From positions 1-43,760 of the forward strand of contig JABDFE010000006.1 of assembly GCA_013286675.1 (NCBI GenBank): a DNA stretch of 43,760 bases, read 5' to 3'. This stretch comes from Chlamydiota bacterium. GTDB lineage: Bacteria; Chlamydiota; Chlamydiia; Chlamydiales; Rhabdochlamydiaceae. The notes under the pieces are model-generated. The model was not told the DNA's origin. It worked only from the letters and a program-made list of their open reading frames with translations, and searched no databases. Below are positions 30,592-38,835 of the stretch, piece after piece. Numbering within the stretch: the first letter of the stretch is position 1; every line of letters begins with the position of its first letter. A program made the translations under genes and the position numbers.

Positions 30592-31146
30592 ATGACAGAC
30601 TTCATCGCCACTTTACAAACCACCCTCTCCCAAGATGCCTTTTATTGGTTCTGCGCCTTAGCAGGCTCAGGGATGTTTGTTATTCAATTCCTCCTGACCC
30701 TTTTTGGCATTGGCGATGATCAAGATCATTTCGATGTGCAAAATTTCAAATGGCTCACGAAACAGACCGTCACAGGTTTTCTCATGTTCTTTGGCTGGGT
30801 CGGACTGACCTGCAAAAAAGAATTTGTGATGACGAGCACTCTCTCCGCAGTTTGCGCAGTCGCAGGAGGCCTCATTGCAGTTGTAGTCACCGCTTTCATC
30901 TTTAAAATGGCAAAAAAACTCCGCAGCCCTGGAGCCGTCTTCAGACTTGAAGAAGCGATTGGCAAAGAAGCCTTTGTCTACCAGCGCATCCCTAAAAACG
31001 GCCTTGGCAAGATTTCGATCTCTCTCAATAACCTTACCCATGAAATTGATGCCATGGCTCACGAAGAGATTTCTTCATTTACACAAGTACAGATTGTTAA
31101 AACAATGGACGACAAAATTGTGATTGTCGTCCCTAAAGATAGGTAA
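30592..31146 (+). CDS. NfeD-like membrane protein
   Basis: The 184-residue protein has three to four hydrophobic helices in its first 115 residues and a soluble C-terminal beta-domain (about 125-184: A-I-G-K-E-A-F-V-Y, G-K-I-S-I-S-L, Q-V-Q-I-V-K-T, K-I-V-I-V-V-P). This is the OB-like fold of NfeD short forms. NfeD proteins act with flotillins encoded next door, as here, where the gap is 3 bp. The start is ATG 30592; a TTG at 30550 is possible but less likely. A role in membrane microdomain organisation is inferred from this pairing. Confidence 0.82.
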   Translation: MTDFIATLQTTLSQDAFYWFCALAGSGMFVIQFLLTLFGIGDDQDHFDVQNFKWLTKQTVTGFLMFFGWVGLTCKKEFVMTSTLSAVCAVAGGLIAVVVTAFIFKMAKKLRSPGAVFRLEEAIGKEAFVYQRIPKNGLGKISISLNNLTHEIDAMAHEEISSFTQVQIVKTMDDKIVIVVPKDR

Positions 31147-31149
31147 CCT

Positions 31150-32508
31150 ATGGAATTTTTAAGCACAACAGTAACAGGATTTCTTCTGTTCACTTTCTCG
31201 ATCCTCTTTTTCTTAGCAAAGCTCTACCGCAGATGCCCTTCCAATAAAGTCTTAGTCGTCTATGGACGCGTCGGCGATAATAAGGCCGTCCAATGCTACC
31301 ACGGCGGAGGTACTTTTGTGTGGCCTCTGATCCAAGGCTGCGCATTTTTGGATTTAACACCCCGTACGATCCACATCCCACTCAAAGGCGCCCTCTCCCA
31401 TCAAAACATCCGCGTCAACGTTCCTAGCACGTTTACCGTGGCCGTAGGACTAACTCCTGATGTGATGACTAATGCTGCAGTCCGATTACTTGAGCTCGAC
31501 AGCAAAGGCATCGAGTCGATGGCCACCGAGATCATCATCGGGCAACTGAGGCTCACTGTCGCATCGCTGAGAATTGAAGAGATCAACCAAGACCGTGAAC
31601 GGTTCTTAGAATCGATCAAGAATAACATCGAGCCTGAGCTCCATAAGATCGGACTGACCCTGATCAATGTCAACATCACTGACATCACCGATGAGTCAGA
31701 ATACATCGAGAGCATTGGTAAAAAAGCTTCTGCAACAGCCGTCAACCAAGCTAAAGTCGATGTCGCTGATCAAGAGAAACAAGGGGAAATCGGTAGATCT
31801 TTAGCAGAAAGAGACCGACGTGTCTCTGTTGCTTCCTATAATGCTGAAGCCGTCAAAGGAGAAAACGACTCTAAAGCCCATATCGCTTTGACCAATGCAA
31901 CACTCGCTGAAAAAGAAGCTGAAGCGTCTCAACGCAGCCAAGTCGCTAAGCAAAATGCAGAAGCCGAAATCCAAAAAGCCCGTGCTTTAGCTCAGACCCA
32001 GCTCTTAGAAGCCGAGCAAATCGTGCCCCAAGAGATCAAAAAGCGAAAAGTCCAGATCGATGCCGAAGCAGAAGCTCTCAGCAAAGTCCTGGTCGCCAAA
32101 GGGGAAGCCGAAGCGATCCTCACCATACGGCAAGCTGAAGCAGAAGGCCTATTAAAAATGCTCGACGCCAAAGCCAAAGGTTACAAGCAGCTTGTGCAAG
32201 CCTGCGGAGATGATGCCAAGAGCGCCTCTACCATGCTCCTGATCGAAAAACTCGAAGAGATTGTCAAGCTCCAGGCCGAAGCGATCAAAAACATCAAGAT
32301 CGACAAGATCACCGTCTGGGATAGCGGAACCAAAGAGGACGGCAAAGGATCTTCCACTTCGAACTTCATCAGCCAGTTTGTAAAGTCGCTCCCGGCTCTC
32401 CATGACATCGCTGAGATGGCAGGACTTGAGCTACCCCAGTACTTAGGACAAGTGGCTCAAGAGCAAAAAGTTTCTGTAGAAGAAGTGATTGCCAATAAAT
32501 TAAAATGA
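31150..32508 (+). CDS. Flotillin-like SPFH/Band 7 protein
   Basis: The 452-residue protein has one N-terminal membrane segment (about 7-25) and an SPFH domain (about 30-200: N-K-V-L-V-V-Y-G-R-V-G, D-V-M-T-N-A-A-V-R, R-E-R-F-L-E-S-I). A long Ala/Glu-rich coiled coil with repeated E-A-E-A words spans about 200-350, the flotillin domain. The C-terminus is flexible. Flotillins scaffold functional membrane microdomains. It is paired with an upstream NfeD-like protein, a conserved arrangement in bacteria, and is followed 9 bp later by a small membrane protein. Confidence 0.93.
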   Translation: MEFLSTTVTGFLLFTFSILFFLAKLYRRCPSNKVLVVYGRVGDNKAVQCYHGGGTFVWPLIQGCAFLDLTPRTIHIPLKGALSHQNIRVNVPSTFTVAVGLTPDVMTNAAVRLLELDSKGIESMATEIIIGQLRLTVASLRIEEINQDRERFLESIKNNIEPELHKIGLTLINVNITDITDESEYIESIGKKASATAVNQAKVDVADQEKQGEIGRSLAERDRRVSVASYNAEAVKGENDSKAHIALTNATLAEKEAEASQRSQVAKQNAEAEIQKARALAQTQLLEAEQIVPQEIKKRKVQIDAEAEALSKVLVAKGEAEAILTIRQAEAEGLLKMLDAKAKGYKQLVQACGDDAKSASTMLLIEKLEEIVKLQAEAIKNIKIDKITVWDSGTKEDGKGSSTSNFISQFVKSLPALHDIAEMAGLELPQYLGQVAQEQKVSVEEVIANKLK

Positions 32509-32517
32509 GGTAGAAAA

Positions 32518-33000
32518 ATGCTTGCTCACGCTGTTTTTTTCACGGCATTAGCCTCTGTAGGAAGTTTTGTTGCAGGCATTATTTGTCCTCCAAGACTTGT
32601 GGAGGCAGCAGTAGAAGTTATATTGCTGAGCAATAAGGTGTCGCTGACCTGCTTACCTAACATCTCTAAAAGGGAATGTAAAGAGATGACCAAGAATAAT
32701 GCTGATGTAAAAAACGCTTTTGAAAGATATAAGGTAGAGCAAGCAACTCCTACTTCATTAGACGAGTATGATTTAGCGCTATCTAATGCCGTATACACAG
32801 CAACTTGCTTAAGTTGTACTATAGCTTTAGGTTATTGGGGAAGAGGCTCTGTGAAGAAAATTGCAGACAAATATCAACTCCCTTACAGCGAGGCAATTTC
32901 CAGGGTTGTTAGTGCTGCCTTTGCAAGTTTAATTGGATTCTATTTCATGCAATCTTACCCAATTAACGCAATGCAGTGTGTGTTCCTAGTGGTGAGCTGA
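32518..33000 (+). CDS. Hypothetical membrane protein downstream of flotillin
   Basis: The 160-residue protein is not recognised. It has hydrophobic stretches near residues 5-40, 90-107 and 130-158, and a charged central segment (N-I-S-K-R-E-C-K-E-M-T-K-N-N-A-D-V-K-N-A). GAGGTAG precedes the ATG closely, and the 9-bp gap from flotillin implies one operon. Seven cysteines are notable for a small membrane protein. It may be a microdomain partner, which is inferred from position only. Confidence 0.6.
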   Translation: MLAHAVFFTALASVGSFVAGIICPPRLVEAAVEVILLSNKVSLTCLPNISKRECKEMTKNNADVKNAFERYKVEQATPTSLDEYDLALSNAVYTATCLSCTIALGYWGRGSVKKIADKYQLPYSEAISRVVSAAFASLIGFYFMQSYPINAMQCVFLVVS

Positions 33001-33028
33001 TTTGAAAAACACAGCTCACCTGTGTCTT
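32991..33028 (+). terminator. Stem-loop after the flotillin operon
   Basis: GGTGAGCTG (overlapping the stop codon), a 12-nt loop, CAGCTCACC, then TGTGTCTTT. The 9-bp perfect stem with a weak T-tract is a probable terminator. An alternative ACACAG/CTGTGT stem overlaps it. Confidence 0.45.
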
Positions 33029-33033
33029 TGCCG

Positions 33034-33189
33034 TTATATTCTGCCAACCAGCAATAGAATGACGATAATGATCAGTATTAAAGTCACAACACCTGATGGC
33101 GCATAGCCCCATCCAGCACTGTAAGACCAGCGTGGAAGCGCTCCGATGAGCAGCAAAATCAATAAAATAACTAAAATAGTACCGAGCAT
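33034..33189 (-). CDS. DUF3309-like small membrane protein
   Basis: The 51-residue protein has two hydrophobic segments around a W-S-Y-S-A-G-W-G-Y-A-P-S-G core: L-G-T-I-L-V-I-L-L-I-L-L-L-I-G-A-L-P at the start and V-V-T-L-I-L-I-I-I-V-I-L-L-L-V-G at the end. This is the pattern of DUF3309 proteins, whose function is unknown. The start is ATG 33189 with AAGGAG upstream; extension to 33222 would lack a ribosome-binding site. Confidence 0.85.
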   Translation of the reverse strand: MLGTILVILLILLLIGALPRWSYSAGWGYAPSGVVTLILIIIVILLLVGRI

Positions 33190-33325
33190 TGCTTTCTCCT
33201 TATTTTCCCAAATGGAGACCAAATCCCCTCTTTAGGACCATGAATTAGTCATTACCAGAAACATCCTTTTAAAATCATTTACAAACTATTTTCAGTTTAT
33301 TAGACATGAAATAGAAGGAGAAACT

Positions 33326-33604
33326 ATGGGCTATAAGCGCATTTTAGGTTCAATGGCTTCATTAGCTGGAATCGCTTTGATTATTTATGCTGTCCATTCA
33401 ATGGGCGTCATTTCTAAAGCAAAAAGCGAAGTTAAAAACATGTCAAACCAGATGTCAGGCAACTACGTCGGTAAAATGATGAGCAATGACATGGAAGCTA
33501 GCGCAAGCGCGTATGATACGCCCGTGCAAATCGGCCTCTATACAGGCATTGCTCTTGTGATCGTCGGCGCCGGCCTAATCTTCCTCGGCAGAAAGCATCA
33601 CTAA
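33326..33604 (+). CDS. DUF3185-like membrane protein
   Basis: The 92-residue protein has two helices (about 8-28 and 66-86) separated by a polar segment rich in Met, Ser and Asn. The N-terminal G-I-A-L-I-I-Y-A-V-H-S and C-terminal G-L-Y-T-G-I-A-L-V-I-V-G-A-G-L-I resemble DUF3185 proteins. Function is unknown. GAAGGAG precedes the ATG. Its stop overlaps the convergent dipZ-like gene by 4 bp. Confidence 0.7.
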   Translation: MGYKRILGSMASLAGIALIIYAVHSMGVISKAKSEVKNMSNQMSGNYVGKMMSNDMEASASAYDTPVQIGLYTGIALVIVGAGLIFLGRKHH

Positions 33605-35226
33605 GATTCATTACCGAAGGTAAATGCATAGGCATTGATCCCCTCTGGGATTTTCAGAGACAACTGATGCCTTTGATACGTCGTGCTGACGATATCGTAT
33701 TTCTTATCCCCATCCATGAAAATTTCTCCAGCCGGTTTGCCATCGAGAAAAACTTCGATAGGCTCTTTGCTCGAACCTGCAAGCACTAAATAAACTCGTT
33801 TAGCTAAGAAGTTCATGTTCAGATAGCAATCATTGCCTTGGGGTGTGATGTATTCTTGTTCAACCAGCCAGGAGCCTTTTAACCCCACTTGATCATCCCC
33901 TAACGGTTTGGAATATGCGTAAACAGCCGTCTGTCCTGGTTTGATCTCGACAACGTAACTGCGGCCCCTTCCATAACCTAAGTAAGTCTCTGGAGAAATC
34001 GGCATCGATACGACTTGGGGCTCTGCAATGTTGAGAGGAGCAAGACCCAAAAGCTCCCGAATCTCATTTTCTGTGTCAGCATAAGCTCCTTCTCCAAAAT
34101 GCTCCATCCGGATATTTCCCTCTTGATCAATCAAGTAATGGGCAGGCCAGTAATTGTTATGGAATGCTTGCCAAGTTTTGTAATTGTTATCTAAAGCAAT
34201 CGGATAGTCGACACCCAGCCGTTTTGCAGCTGCAGCGACGTTTTGAGGATCTTTTTCAAACTCAAATTCCGGTGTATGCACACCAACGATCACCAGCCCC
34301 TGATCTTTATAGTCGGCATACCATTTTTCGAGGTACGGCAAGGTTCTTAGACAGTTAATGCAGCTATAGGTCCAAAAGTCGACTAAGACAACTTTTCCCC
34401 TTAGCTCTTCCATTGTGAGCGGAGGAGAATTGATCCACTCTGTGATACCAACGAAATCTGGAGCTTTTCCCATCTTCTCTAGGGTCTCACCTCTCAGCTG
34501 CTGAAGCTGCTGCTGCACTTTAGTGTTATTTTCCACCATCGACGATGGCAGATACCTGCTGAGTTTTTGTTCTAGCATCATGTCCCAATGGAATGCAAGC
34601 ACCCCAGCAACAACAATCATCAAGACGCCAAAGAACTGCCGTATCCCTTCTGCATGCTGCGATAAAAATCTCGACGACTGGATAATACGGCCGCCTCCAT
34701 AGGCAATCAAAAACATCGGAATCCCCGCTCCTACGCTGTAAGAGAGCGTCATCAGCACCGCTAACAGATTGATCGCATGTGTTGCCACCAAAGTCGTGAT
34801 CGCAGCTAAAATTGGTCCTGCACAGGGAGTCCATAAAAGTCCCAGAGCGAGGCCAAAAATCATTCCTCCAACAAATCCTGTACTCGATTTCTCCTGCACA
34901 TGCTGCCCAAGTGTTGCAACCGGAGCTGTGATCTTAGCAAACCAGTTGGACAGCCATGGAAAGATCATGACCAGCCCAAACAAAAATATGAGCACGATCG
35001 CTGCATACCGAAGAAGATTAGGTGAAAGGCCAGTCGCATGGACTATCGCTGTCAGCGACAGTGTAAAAAAAGTAAAACTGCAGATCAGTCCAATGATGAT
35101 CCCCAGCGGACGAAGCTTCCCCTGCACAGTTCCTGCAGATAAAATGGCAGGAAGAATCGGCAAGATACAGGGAGATAAGACGGTAAAAATACCCGCTAAA
35201 AAAGCAAATCCCAAAAGAAGAAGCAT
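33601..35226 (-). CDS. DipZ-type CcdA-thioredoxin fusion (thiol-disulfide transport and redox)
   Basis: The 541-residue protein has three parts. A CcdA/DsbD-like membrane domain spans about residues 1-220, with F-T-V-L-S-P-C-I-L-P-I-L-P and later W-T-P-C-A-G-P-I containing the transmembrane cysteines. A periplasmic thioredoxin-like domain (about 255-400) has V-D-F-W-T-Y-S-C-I-N-C-L-R. A C-terminal beta-domain follows (about 410-541). This matches mycobacterial DipZ. It passes electrons across the inner membrane to reduce periplasmic disulfides or to support cytochrome maturation. The exact client is unknown. Confidence 0.9.
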   Translation of the reverse strand: MLLLLGFAFLAGIFTVLSPCILPILPAILSAGTVQGKLRPLGIIIGLICSFTFFTLSLTAIVHATGLSPNLLRYAAIVLIFLFGLVMIFPWLSNWFAKITAPVATLGQHVQEKSSTGFVGGMIFGLALGLLWTPCAGPILAAITTLVATHAINLLAVLMTLSYSVGAGIPMFLIAYGGGRIIQSSRFLSQHAEGIRQFFGVLMIVVAGVLAFHWDMMLEQKLSRYLPSSMVENNTKVQQQLQQLRGETLEKMGKAPDFVGITEWINSPPLTMEELRGKVVLVDFWTYSCINCLRTLPYLEKWYADYKDQGLVIVGVHTPEFEFEKDPQNVAAAAKRLGVDYPIALDNNYKTWQAFHNNYWPAHYLIDQEGNIRMEHFGEGAYADTENEIRELLGLAPLNIAEPQVVSMPISPETYLGYGRGRSYVVEIKPGQTAVYAYSKPLGDDQVGLKGSWLVEQEYITPQGNDCYLNMNFLAKRVYLVLAGSSKEPIEVFLDGKPAGEIFMDGDKKYDIVSTTYQRHQLSLKIPEGINAYAFTFGNES

Positions 35227-35239
35227 TTTACCTCATGCG

Positions 35240-36241
35240 CTAGACAGATTCATTTACCACCAGATGTCCTCTGATAAGAGGCTCATCATCCGTGCTCATG
35301 TCCATGCCCTCATAGTTGTAGGAATAAACTTGAGAAGAGTCTGACGACATGTTCCAGGTGGATCTGATCACTGAAGTATCAACCTCTTCGCTGCGGCCAA
35401 ACGGCAGCGATCGTTGTTCTCTCTTGGTGCCAACCCTCTCATACCTCTTGGGATGTAACACTCTTCTCTGACAACATTCGAAAATCTTCACTGCCACCGA
35501 TCCCACTGAAAAAAGGGTAAGCACACCGAATATTAAAAAAAGACCTCCTATTCCCAATGTTGCCTCTTCAAATGTATTTGTGTGGTTGCAAATGTATCCT
35601 AAGGCGGGGTTTGTTGCATTACGAGTAGAGGTGCCATTATTTTGAGAGCATTCGTAGTGAATCAAGAAACGAGAAACAAAGGATGCCGCAGAGATAAAAA
35701 ACAACACTACCAAAATCCCGATAAAAGTAGGCCTCGCACTGCCCCTATAGCACTCATCCACCTTGTCGATCTCAATAGCTATCCTCATGACATCTAAGTT
35801 TGGCTTATTCGTTATTAAATTACGGATCTGCCATCGTAGAGGCCAACCATCTTTAACGTCCCTAGGTTCATTCAACATTCCGCGCAGGATACTAAATTCC
35901 TGACCATCCAAGAATTCGAATTTTTCTCTATAACAATTTAATAGTATATCCCCACCAGTTAGAGCTTTTGGCCAGACCTTGAGAAAGGCTTTGTTAACAC
36001 AGGGAAAAGCCGAACACGCATTCAATGCTCTCACAGCTTTTCGAATGAGCCTGTCTAAATCATTCGAATATCTGTCGTTACTATAAAGGTTATGAAATTC
36101 AGGGGTGTTCCAGAGAGATCTCGACACACAGTCTGCCACAAGCTCTGCCAAATCGATCGACTCTATTGTGACCATTCGATCGGGTTTTATCGATGCTAAA
36201 TACCCTGGCCGTTGCTGAGAAGCGACCACCATAAGAGTCAT
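35240..36241 (-). CDS. Hypothetical protein with two membrane segments, Inc-like candidate
   Basis: The 333-residue protein has a soluble N-terminal half (about 1-165) and a bilobed hydrophobic region. Segments lie at about 172-192 (F-I-G-I-L-V-V-L-F-F-I-S-A-A-S-F-V) and 230-252 (I-G-G-L-F-L-I-F-G-V-L-T-L-F-S-V-G), with a Cys/Asn-rich loop between. A basic then Ser/Tyr/Asp-rich C-terminus follows (Y-S-Y-N-Y-E-G-M-D-M-S-T-D-D-E). There is no signal peptide and no known domain. Paired helices with cytosolic tails are the hallmark of chlamydial inclusion-membrane proteins, so a secreted host-interacting role is possible. It is 13 bp upstream of the dipZ-like gene. Confidence 0.6.
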   Translation of the reverse strand: MTLMVVASQQRPGYLASIKPDRMVTIESIDLAELVADCVSRSLWNTPEFHNLYSNDRYSNDLDRLIRKAVRALNACSAFPCVNKAFLKVWPKALTGGDILLNCYREKFEFLDGQEFSILRGMLNEPRDVKDGWPLRWQIRNLITNKPNLDVMRIAIEIDKVDECYRGSARPTFIGILVVLFFISAASFVSRFLIHYECSQNNGTSTRNATNPALGYICNHTNTFEEATLGIGGLFLIFGVLTLFSVGSVAVKIFECCQRRVLHPKRYERVGTKREQRSLPFGRSEEVDTSVIRSTWNMSSDSSQVYSYNYEGMDMSTDDEPLIRGHLVVNESV

Positions 36242-36299
36242 AAAACCCCACGTGATTTTGTGTCTGTCATGAAAAAAATCTTAACACAATTTGACACTC

Positions 36300-37208
36300 T
36301 TAAAAAGCAAAAAGAGCAAGAATGGTGACCCTTCTGCCTTGGGTTCGAGAAAGCGCCTGAACTTCAAACTCATACCGTGCAGTAAAATGGCCGTTCATTT
36401 GTGGAATAAAAAGATCAACTTCTGGCCCAATAGCCACAACCTTGTCCCGTACATTTTTTGCAGCGTCTGGCACATCGCTGCCTTTATCGACTTTCCACTG
36501 TCTCGCATAGTAGCCAGCCACTGCTAATGTCAATACTCGATCGAAGGTTTTTCCCACCGCCCAATCTAAGCAGAAGTTATCCCCTGGCCTGAAGTCAGAC
36601 CCTCGTTTTTTCTCATGAATTTCATAGGTGGCATAGGCCGATGCAGAAAATGTTTTCCCCTGATCGAAAAACACCGTAGAAGCCAATGTAAAAAGCTGGC
36701 CCCAATTGCCAAGACCGGTATTCTTCATCGAATTTGTCTCATATTTTCCCGTGGGGGCATAAGCACCATAAGCAATGAAAAAATAGAGCCTGCTCCAATT
36801 CCACCGAAAATTGACAGGTTCAAAATAGATATCTCCTAGCTTCAGCTTCTTTCTAGCTCCCTCAAAAGTTCGGTGGAATTCGGCTTGATCCAATGAGAAA
36901 TTCTCACAGGGCACATTGATCTGAAGACCATAGGAAGCCCCAAAAAGCTTGGCCGATGAATAATATCCGTAGATATTTTGAAGGTACTGAACATCGAGCT
37001 CTTTTTTACTCCCCTTCAATGGAATCTTATGGCCGCTTCGATCATTAAGTCGCTCGGCTTTATAAAGTGTATAGACGTTGGAATAGGTTCCACCCCGCTC
37101 AGGTTTGACTGCTGAGTTCATCCCATAGGTTCCCAAGATATAGTGGTTCTGCATCTGGGCAGAAAGCGACCCGGAAAACAATAAAAGAGCGATCCATTTT
37201 TTCAACAT
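36300..37208 (-). CDS. Outer-membrane beta-barrel, phenol MetA-pathway transporter-like
   Basis: The 302-residue protein has a signal peptide (M-L-K-K-W-I-A-L-L-L-F-S-G-S-L-S-A, cleavage about 17) and alternating amphipathic strands. Family-like segments are F-I-A-Y-G-A-Y-A-P-T-G-K-Y, G-L-G-N-W-G-Q-L-F-T-L-A, and D-N-F-C-L-D-W-A-V-G-K-T-F. It ends in Phe, as expected for BAM-inserted barrels. Proteins of this type (PF13557) are annotated as transporters of hydrophobic compounds, but the substrate is not known. It is monocistronic. Confidence 0.75.
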   Translation of the reverse strand: MLKKWIALLLFSGSLSAQMQNHYILGTYGMNSAVKPERGGTYSNVYTLYKAERLNDRSGHKIPLKGSKKELDVQYLQNIYGYYSSAKLFGASYGLQINVPCENFSLDQAEFHRTFEGARKKLKLGDIYFEPVNFRWNWSRLYFFIAYGAYAPTGKYETNSMKNTGLGNWGQLFTLASTVFFDQGKTFSASAYATYEIHEKKRGSDFRPGDNFCLDWAVGKTFDRVLTLAVAGYYARQWKVDKGSDVPDAAKNVRDKVVAIGPEVDLFIPQMNGHFTARYEFEVQALSRTQGRRVTILALFAF

Positions 37209-37331
37209 AATATTCGAAACACTCTAATCGAACTTGAGTTTCTAAGGGAATGAAAATTCAAAGAAGACATGAAATCGGCAATGTGATAACTAGAAATTAA
37301 TTGAACAAAGATTTTAATAGCAGGAAGCTTC

Positions 37332-37685
37332 ATGAAAAATTTAGTCATTGTAGGAGCCCTCTTCATCAGCTCATATTCAGCATGCTTCAGCGAGGAAAAC
37401 TCTCCCCCTAAAGAACTCTCCCAGGTAGGCATTGGCGTTGAAGTCGAAGCCGGAGATGATGATTATTACGATGATGGAGATCAAATCATTTGGATCGGGC
37501 CTGGTCTCTACTACGGAATTTGGTTCGACAACGAATGGGATTACAATGATTGGTACGGTCATCATCACCATGGACACCATCACGATGGTCACCACGATGG
37601 AGGCCATCACGGTCATGGAGGCGGAGGCCACCATGACGGAGGTCATCATGGAGGTGGAGGACACGGAGGCGGTCACCACCACTAA
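37332..37685 (+). CDS. Secreted Gly/His-rich protein
   Basis: The 117-residue protein has a signal peptide (M-K-N-L-V-I-V-G-A-L-F-I-S-S-Y-S-A, then C-F-S). An acidic aromatic middle follows (A-G-D-D-D-Y-Y-D-D-G-D, then N-E-W-D-Y-N-D-W-Y-G). The tail of about 42 residues consists almost only of His, Gly and Asp, with 20 histidines in H-H-G and H-H-D-G-G repeats. Such tails chelate Ni, Zn or Cu. It is exported and may be a metal store or scavenger. The underlying DNA is a degenerate trinucleotide-like repeat (CAC/CAT/GGA), so length variation is likely. Confidence 0.75.
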   Translation: MKNLVIVGALFISSYSACFSEENSPPKELSQVGIGVEVEAGDDDYYDDGDQIIWIGPGLYYGIWFDNEWDYNDWYGHHHHGHHHDGHHDGGHHGHGGGGHHDGGHHGGGGHGGGHHH

Positions 37686-37940
37686 CTCTCTTATTATAAG
37701 GCACTTAAGAATCAACTCCTTAACAAGTTATTAAATTTTTAATTCATGCTTTTTTCTAAAAAAATTCTGAATTTTGTATAAATCTAATTTTTATTTAATA
37801 CGATTCAATCAAAAAACTGACCAACAATTTTTTAAATCAAATTACAAATTACTTTAATAGTAATATTGTTGTTCGATTTATTGAATAAATATAAATATAC
37901 AATGTATAATAGATGCACTAAACAAAAGGAAAAAACAATT
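37686..37940. other. Very AT-rich intergenic region
   Basis: This is 255 bp, strongly A+T-rich, with several TATAAT-like words. It probably holds the promoter of the gene at 37941. No structured element was recognised. Confidence 0.4.
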
Positions 37941-38780
37941 ATGGTTACTAAAATTGCGTCGCGCGGAACAAAAAGGATACCATTCGTGTACAATCCCAAT
38001 ACTGATAGCGGGAGAACTACCACTAATGAAAAGGCTCAAAAAGAAGCAATTCGAAATGCTGAGAAACAAATCAAAGCTCAAGAAAAGCCTACGCCAACTT
38101 TGACCAGCAAGCAAACATCTATCACGGCTCCTGATATCTCTAAAAAAGTCAAGAAAGTCAAAGGGGCAGTGATCAAACCTAACTTCACTGATCTCTATAA
38201 TCGAGTTTGTTCAACCGAAAACGCCCAAATCGGAAGCTTGGTTCTCTGTGCTGCTGTAGCTGCGGGAGCTTTTGGAACTTGGGCTTCAAAAATCGGTGTT
38301 CTAACTGCCTCGAAAATCGTTGCCACCAACTTAATCGCCTTTTTACAGCCTGGAATGACCGTCGTTGGATATGCCCTGAAAGCTGGAATGTTCCTCACAA
38401 TGAACGCATTAGTTCCTCTGGGTACCGGACTCGTCACGATTTCGCTTCCGATTATCAGTACAATCGTTGTAACGACAATCAGCGTCTTTATTATTCTCGC
38501 TGTTGTTAATAAAATGATCCAAAAACTGGAAGAAGGCGTAAAAATAGGGATGGATAAAGCCATGGAGCTACCTGGAAAGCTTCTAGAGCAAGTCCCAGGG
38601 TATTCAATGATTTCATCGCTATTTGGACTTCATAAACCCTCTTCATCAGAGAAAGAAGTGCCCGTCATACAAAAAGTCACTGACAGGGACGAAGTCAAAT
38701 CACGTCGTGATAAAAAGTCACCTGCCATTTACACCCACCGCCGAGACTTTTTCCCAAATACAACAGTTAACGGCGAGTAA
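37941..38780 (+). CDS. Hypothetical membrane protein with basic tails, Inc/effector-like candidate
   Basis: The 279-residue protein (start ATG 37941, AAAAGGA upstream) has a basic, Thr/Lys-rich N-terminus (about 1-90). A hydrophobic core of three or four segments follows (about 95-205: G-S-L-V-L-C-A-A-V-A-A-G-A-F-G, V-G-Y-A-L-K-A-G-M-F-L, and a long I-S-L-P-I-I-S-T-I-V-V-T-T run). The C-terminus is charged (D-E-V-K-S-R-R-D-K-K). There is no signal peptide. The topology resembles chlamydial inclusion-membrane proteins. The family is not recognised. A strong terminator follows directly. Confidence 0.65.
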   Translation: MVTKIASRGTKRIPFVYNPNTDSGRTTTNEKAQKEAIRNAEKQIKAQEKPTPTLTSKQTSITAPDISKKVKKVKGAVIKPNFTDLYNRVCSTENAQIGSLVLCAAVAAGAFGTWASKIGVLTASKIVATNLIAFLQPGMTVVGYALKAGMFLTMNALVPLGTGLVTISLPIISTIVVTTISVFIILAVVNKMIQKLEEGVKIGMDKAMELPGKLLEQVPGYSMISSLFGLHKPSSSEKEVPVIQKVTDRDEVKSRRDKKSPAIYTHRRDFFPNTTVNGE

Positions 38781-38798
38781 ACCTGTCTGCTGATCCTC

Positions 38799-38832
38799 AA
38801 GGCCTGTTCCCTAAAAAGGAACAGGCCTTTTT
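38799..38832 (+). terminator. Strong Rho-independent terminator, probably bidirectional
   Basis: AAGGCCTGTTCC, loop CTAAAAA, GGAACAGGCCTT, then TTT: a 12-bp perfect stem 18 nt after the stop. It sits between convergent genes and its complement also ends in a T-containing tract, so it may serve both. Confidence 0.9.
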
Positions 38833-38835
38833 CAT

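Noticed and set aside
34769-35344. 191-codon plus-strand frame opposite the DipZ-like gene
   Set aside because: Antisense shadow of a membrane-protein gene; no motif and no ribosome-binding site.
37377-37734. Long Met/Thr/Ile/Val-rich frames overlapping the His-rich gene on both strands
   Set aside because: They arise from the repetitive CAC/CAT/GGA coding DNA; the plus-strand frame with a signal peptide and His/Gly tail is the sensible one.
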